Of a DNA stretch of 64,000 nucleotides, positions 60,375-64,000 are shown piece after piece. Below the pieces are notes generated by a model. That model was given only the letters and a program-made list of their open reading frames with translations, was not told the DNA's origin and did not search any database. A program made the translations under genes and the position numbers. The stretch is from Xanthomonas nasturtii (GTDB lineage Bacteria; Pseudomonadota; Gammaproteobacteria; Xanthomonadales; Xanthomonadaceae), in contig NZ_LYMI01000006.1 in assembly GCF_001660815.1 (NCBI RefSeq), forward strand, positions 1-64,000, read 5' to 3'. The stretch's first letter is position 1. Every line of letters starts with the position of its first letter.

Positions 60375-61199
60375 CTACTCGCCACGCTGCTCCGGCACAC
60401 GCGGCGGGTCCTGCACCGGTTGGTTGTGCTGCAACAGCCACAGCATGATGGTCTTCTGGCGCACGTAGTTGGCGCGCACGTAGGCGTAGATCAGCCCATG
60501 CCAGCCATCGCGAAAGCCGCCACGCAGCAGATAGCCGCGCCAGAAGCGCCATGCCGGCGCCAGCACCAGCTTGCTCCAGGTGGCGCGCTTGCCGCGTGCG
60601 TGTTCGTGTTCGGCCATCATCTGCGCGTAGCGCTGGGTTTTGGCCAGCTGCTGCATCAGCGAGCGGTACGGGTAATGGATCAGATCGCCCGCCAGTGTCG
60701 CCACGGCGCCATCCACGCTGGCGGCCTCATGGATTTCGCGCTTGCCGCGCCAGCCGCCACGGCGCCGATCGAACAGGCGCAGCACGCGGTCCGGATAGGC
60801 GTTGCCGTGGCGCAGGAAGCGCCCGAAGTAATCCGATAGCCGTGCGAAGCGATAGCCGGCCGCAGTGGCGAAACCGCCATCGCGCGCAGCAATGATCGCC
60901 GCACGCAGTTCATCGCTGATACGTTCGTCGGCGTCCAGGCACAGCACCCAGTCATGGCTGGCCTGTGCAACGCAAAATGCCTTCTGGCTGCGGTAGCCAT
61001 CGAAGGCGCGTTGCAGCACGCGCGCGCCGTGTTCGCTGGCGATGGCTGCGGTGGCATCGGTGGAGCCGGAGTCCACCACCACGATCTCGTCGCAGAATGC
61101 CAGCGAGGTCAGACAGTCGCGTAGGCGATCGGCCTCGTTGAACGTGATAATGCAAGCGCAAATGCGAGGCCGTTCGTTGGGTGCGGTCGAAGAGGACAT
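60375..61199 (-). CDS. Family 2 glycosyltransferase (LPS-core WaaE/KdtX-like)
   Basis: A GT-A glycosyltransferase of 274 residues: ICACIITFNEADRLRDCLTS at the N-terminus, IVVVDSGSTDATAAIA, and the donor-binding DXD region WVLCLDADERISDEL. It resembles WaaE/KdtX-type beta-1,4-glucosyltransferases acting on the LPS inner core. C-terminal part has amphipathic helices (LAPAWRFWRGYLLRGGFRDG) for membrane association. It is convergent with the ligase gene and divergent from the next gene, whose start codon is only 3 bases away. The 199-bp gap to the ligase gene has no supported feature. Confidence 0.88.
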   Translation of the reverse strand: MSSSTAPNERPRICACIITFNEADRLRDCLTSLAFCDEIVVVDSGSTDATAAIASEHGARVLQRAFDGYRSQKAFCVAQASHDWVLCLDADERISDELRAAIIAARDGGFATAAGYRFARLSDYFGRFLRHGNAYPDRVLRLFDRRRGGWRGKREIHEAASVDGAVATLAGDLIHYPYRSLMQQLAKTQRYAQMMAEHEHARGKRATWSKLVLAPAWRFWRGYLLRGGFRDGWHGLIYAYVRANYVRQKTIMLWLLQHNQPVQDPPRVPEQRGE

Positions 61200-61202
61200 G
61201 TG

Positions 61203-62258
61203 ATGGCCGATTACCTGCTGTTCGCAACGGAGCGTTACGCGTTGCCTATTCTGGCGCCATTGGCGCAGGCATTACAGGCCTGCGGGCATGCAGTGTCGGC
61301 CTGGTTCGAAGGCGGCGCACGCGGGCTGGCGCTGCCGGGCGTGCGCGAAGTTGGCCTGCGCGAGGCGCTGGCGTTGCGTCCGCGTGCGGTGTTCAGCGCG
61401 GCCAACTGGGTGCCGCCGTTTATTTCAGGCGCCAAAGTGCAGCTTTTTCACGGTTTCAATGTGCAAAAGCGCGAGGACAATCGCGGCCATTTCCGGGTGC
61501 GCGGCCTGTTCGATCTGTATTGCACGCAAGGCCCGGCGACCACTGCGCCATTTCGTGCACTGGCGCAGCGCGAGGGCCACTTTGCGGTGGTGGAAACCGG
61601 CTGGCCCAAGCTCGACCCGGTCTTTCGCGACGATGGCGGCCGTAGCGCCGCATTGCGCGCGCCGGCCGCTGGCCGCCCGGTGATCCTGTTCGGCTCCACC
61701 TTTACCGAGCGGCTGAGTGCGGCGCCTGCGCTCTACGACGAGATTGCCGCCGATATCGCGCGCGGCGCACACTATTGGCTGCTGACCTTGCACCCGAAGT
61801 GCGCACCGGAGCTGTTCGATCGTTATCGCGCACTGGCCGGCGCCAACGCGCGTTTCGTCGAACCCGAAGAGGTCATGGCTGCGCAGCGCGCGGCCGATGT
61901 GCTGGTCTCGGATACCTCATCGATCGTGTCCGAGTTCGTGGTGCAGCATAAACCGGTGGTGACCTTTCGCAACCGCGTGCCGCAGCCGCACATGCTCGAC
62001 TTCCAGCAGGCCGAGCAGTTGCCGCAGCAGCTGGCACGCGCACTGGACCCGGACGCGGCGTTACGCAGCGCACTCGCCAGTTACGCCGATGCAATCCATC
62101 CGTATCGCGACGGGCACTCTTCGGAGCGGGTGATTGCCGCCACCGAGGACTTTATCGCCGGCAAGCTCGGCGTACTGCGGCGTAAGCCGGTGGGTGCGTT
62201 GTGGCGCGGGCTGCAGATCCGTCGCGAGCTCGGGTATTGGGGTCCGTCGCAGCGTTGA
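61203..62258 (+). CDS. CDP-glycerol glycerophosphotransferase-like protein
   Basis: A GT-B-like protein of 351 residues (352 from GTG 61200). The C-terminal half carries VILFGSTFTERLS, WLLTLHPKCAPELFDRYR and ADVLVSDTSSIVSEFVVQHK, the D-T-S-S-x-x-x-E motif typical of the CDP-glycerol glycerophosphotransferase/TagF-like fold. In Gram-negatives, such proteins add phosphoglycerol or act as glycosyltransferases in surface polysaccharides; exact chemistry is unknown. AGAGGA 5-10 bases upstream lies inside the coding region of the divergent GT2 gene. Confidence 0.75.
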   Translation: MADYLLFATERYALPILAPLAQALQACGHAVSAWFEGGARGLALPGVREVGLREALALRPRAVFSAANWVPPFISGAKVQLFHGFNVQKREDNRGHFRVRGLFDLYCTQGPATTAPFRALAQREGHFAVVETGWPKLDPVFRDDGGRSAALRAPAAGRPVILFGSTFTERLSAAPALYDEIAADIARGAHYWLLTLHPKCAPELFDRYRALAGANARFVEPEEVMAAQRAADVLVSDTSSIVSEFVVQHKPVVTFRNRVPQPHMLDFQQAEQLPQQLARALDPDAALRSALASYADAIHPYRDGHSSERVIAATEDFIAGKLGVLRRKPVGALWRGLQIRRELGYWGPSQR

Positions 62259-62307
62259 TCGCTGCCAGTTGAGCGTTGACGAGAGGCTGCTGCTGGGCGG
62301 TTGACCC

Positions 62308-62335
62308 AATCCCGGTTCCCGGTTCCCGATTCCCC
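62308..62335. repeat. Heptanucleotide tandem repeat AATCCCG/GTTCCCG/ATTCCCC x4
   Basis: AATCCCG, GTTCCCG, GTTCCCG, ATTCCCC, just beyond the 3' end of the PH-domain gene at 62338. It is part of the same repeat class as the other GGGA-type arrays. Confidence 0.8.
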
Positions 62336-62337
62336 AA

Positions 62338-63843
62338 TCACCAGCGCAGCTTGCGCCGTGCCAACGCCGCGCCGAGTTGCGCCTGCAGCGCCTGCGCCTG
62401 CGCGAACGGCACAAAACGCAGCCGCAAGGCCGGGCCGGTCGCACTGGCGCCTGCAGTATCCAGCCACAGCGTTGCAGTGCCCGAAAGCCGATCCAGCGGC
62501 GAGCGTTGCAATTGCAGCGCCTGCAGTTTGTCCAGCTCGGCCAGCCGCCACCAGCGCTTCCACCAGCCGCCGCGCACTGCAATAAAACGCGCATCCACCG
62601 CGTAGGCCATGCGCTGCACCTGGCGATGCGCCTTGAATGCGCTCCACGGCAGCCACACCAGCAACCACAAGGCCTGGCTGCCGAACTGCCACGCCAGGCC
62701 GGCCACCAGCGGCAGCAGCATCAACACGGTGGGCAAGCTCAATCGCCACCAGCAATGCGTGGCGATCGACTGCCACTGCGCCGGCGGCCATGCGATACCG
62801 GGCAGCAGGCGTTGCAGCAAGGCGTCGCAGCGCTGCGGGTCGGCAACCGGCGCGAGCTCTCTCAAGGCGCTGCCTTCGTTATCGCCGGTGCCGGCCACTG
62901 CTGTGTCCACGCGCAACTGGCGGCGCCCGAACAGGCGGTGCAGCAGGCCTTCGTACAGGGTCCACGACTGGATCCGCCGCAACGCCACGCTGCTGCGGAT
63001 CCGCGTCAGCAGCCCGCGCTCCACGGTGAGGCGGCGCTCTGCCTCGCTCAGATGAAAGCCGTGGTACTGCGTCACCGCCAGGGCCACCGACAGCGCGCGC
63101 ATTGCCATCAACACCGCGAGCGTGGCGACCACTGCCAGCGTGGCAGTGACCGCCACGCCGGGATGGATCTGGCTGACATAGCGATACGCCAGCTCGCCGT
63201 TGTGCTCGACGAAGTTGGACACCGTGCGGCGCGGAATCATCTGGTAGATCACGCCGAAGCTGGCGGCCACCACCACCATGCCGCGATTGGAGATCAGACC
63301 CAGCCGGATCACCTCCGCCAGCGGCAGGCGCAGCAAGCTGCCGCTGTTGTCGTCGATCTGCGGCGCCGTGGCGTCTGTGTCGGTTGCCCGGCGACGGATC
63401 AGATCTTCCAGCGCCAGTGCCTGATCCAGCCGCAACACACGCATTTCCGCTTCCGGCTTGTGGCCGCCGGCCGATTCCAGGCGCACCTCGGCCACGCCGG
63501 CCAGGCGGTGCAGCAGCGATTGATGCACCACCACGTTATGGATGCGCGCGAACGGAATATCGCGCCGGCTGCGCTCCAGCAGGCCGCTGCGAATCGCCAC
63601 GCCATCGGTGCCGATGCGGTAGCGGTAGGTGAAGTAGCGCAACACCGAAATCGCCACCAGCACCGCGACCACCACGCCGGTGGCCACCTGGTCGGCGAAG
63701 TCGCGATGGCCATCGCGGCTGCCGAACAGGACCAGCGCGGCCAGCGGAATCAGGAACTGACGGATCTGCTGCAGCAACACGAACACCCACGACAACGGAT
63801 GCAGGCGCTGCTCGTCGCCGCCGGGAGGCTCGATGGCGCTCAT
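62338..63843 (-). CDS. PH-domain membrane protein, YdbT type
   Basis: A 501-residue inner-membrane protein with repeated pairs of TM helices each followed by a bacterial PH (bPH2) domain. Recognisable units are RYRIGTDGVAIRSGLLERSR, FARIHNVVVHQSLLHRLAGV and the later VERGLLTRIRSSVALRRIQS, the standard bPH2 pattern. The first start ATG 63843 overlaps the upstream gene stop (ATGA). It is related to E. coli YdbT and B. subtilis YdbT/YdbS; function unsettled, possibly membrane or envelope stress. Confidence 0.88.
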   Translation of the reverse strand: MSAIEPPGGDEQRLHPLSWVFVLLQQIRQFLIPLAALVLFGSRDGHRDFADQVATGVVVAVLVAISVLRYFTYRYRIGTDGVAIRSGLLERSRRDIPFARIHNVVVHQSLLHRLAGVAEVRLESAGGHKPEAEMRVLRLDQALALEDLIRRRATDTDATAPQIDDNSGSLLRLPLAEVIRLGLISNRGMVVVAASFGVIYQMIPRRTVSNFVEHNGELAYRYVSQIHPGVAVTATLAVVATLAVLMAMRALSVALAVTQYHGFHLSEAERRLTVERGLLTRIRSSVALRRIQSWTLYEGLLHRLFGRRQLRVDTAVAGTGDNEGSALRELAPVADPQRCDALLQRLLPGIAWPPAQWQSIATHCWWRLSLPTVLMLLPLVAGLAWQFGSQALWLLVWLPWSAFKAHRQVQRMAYAVDARFIAVRGGWWKRWWRLAELDKLQALQLQRSPLDRLSGTATLWLDTAGASATGPALRLRFVPFAQAQALQAQLGAALARRKLRW

Positions 63844-64000
63844 AGCGCGTCGTCGTCGTGATCGAGCTGACGCGCCAGGCGGTCGCGCAGGCGTTCGGCA
63901 TCGTCCTGATCCAGCCCCGACACCGCCACCGCGTTGAGCCGGCTGCCGGCGGTGTGCACCACCAGCGTTGTCAGGCGGGTGGCGCGTTCGATCGGGCCGC
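63840..64000 (-). CDS. PH-domain membrane protein, YdbS type (partial)
   Basis: The C-terminal 53 codons of a gene entering from the right edge; the visible end reads VHTAGSRLNAVAVSGLDQDD, then an acidic/Arg-rich helix. The location directly upstream of and overlapping a YdbT gene, and the 'hTA.S......V.GL' ending, fit YdbS. The N-terminus lies outside the window. Confidence 0.75.
   Translation of the reverse strand, partial: GPIERATRLTTLVVHTAGSRLNAVAVSGLDQDDAERLRDRLARQLDHDDDAL

Overview
The window is about 64 kb of a GC-rich gammaproteobacterial chromosome, almost certainly a Xanthomonas or a very close xanthomonad. Supporting features are strong GC-rich codon use with long antisense open frames, the trxA-rhlB and rho pairing, a Q/G-rich N-terminal extension on Rho, monomeric isocitrate dehydrogenase, GYF-type small membrane proteins beside topA, and heptanucleotide intergenic repeats of the GGGAATC type. 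No rRNA, tRNA, CRISPR array or complete mobile element was found. The only mobile-element trace is the 3' end of an IS630-like transposase at the left edge.

Layout. 1-3.1 kb: transposase end, two secreted hypothetical proteins and a 2-oxoadipate dioxygenase/decarboxylase (HglS/YdcJ). 3.1-11.0 kb (minus): tripartite RND efflux operon mdtA-mdtB-mdtC. 11.3-14.6 kb: M20 amidohydrolase, queF, a LysM protein and a lipoprotein. 15-20.4 kb: monomeric NADP isocitrate dehydrogenase, then a LysR regulator translationally coupled to aceK. 20.4-25.8 kb: TonB-like periplasmic protein, rho, trxA and rhlB. 25.8-30.1 kb: ftsE-ftsX, a two-receiver response regulator, ung and rpoH. 30.2-33.8 kb: TRIC-family channel, type II NADH dehydrogenase, a Coa1-like membrane protein, a shortened NYN protein and a glutathione S-transferase. 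34.1-38.4 kb: priA, an AT-rich gap with a DnaA-box palindrome, a membrane-anchored sigma-like protein and a DUF3106 protein. 39-43.5 kb: MATE transporter, sppA, a small lipoprotein and an SDR enzyme. 43.8-48.6 kb (minus): two DUF4124 proteins, tsaC and topA. 48.8-53.7 kb (minus): GYF/RDD protein, frameshifted GYF/pilin-like gene, smg, dprA and a LysM protein, divergent from def-fmt-rsmB (53.8-57.0 kb). 57-62.3 kb: surface-polysaccharide genes (GT39, O-antigen ligase, GT2, CDP-glycerol-transferase-like). 62.3-64 kb (minus): ydbT/ydbS-type PH-domain membrane proteins.

Most genes are housekeeping. The def-fmt-rsmB / dprA-smg-topA-tsaC block is the classical gammaproteobacterial arrangement with two GYF genes inserted. 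The more unusual items are: the sigma-like protein fused to a membrane anchor next to a perfect inverted pair of DnaA boxes; a tandem receiver protein whose first receiver has lost its phosphoacceptor; a GYF protein with a pilin-like helix broken by one extra G; an NYN protein missing its domain core; a LysR-type operator pair ahead of lysR-aceK; and two divergent glycosyltransferase genes whose start codons are only 3 bp apart. All assignments come from reading motifs and family knowledge. No database search was run.
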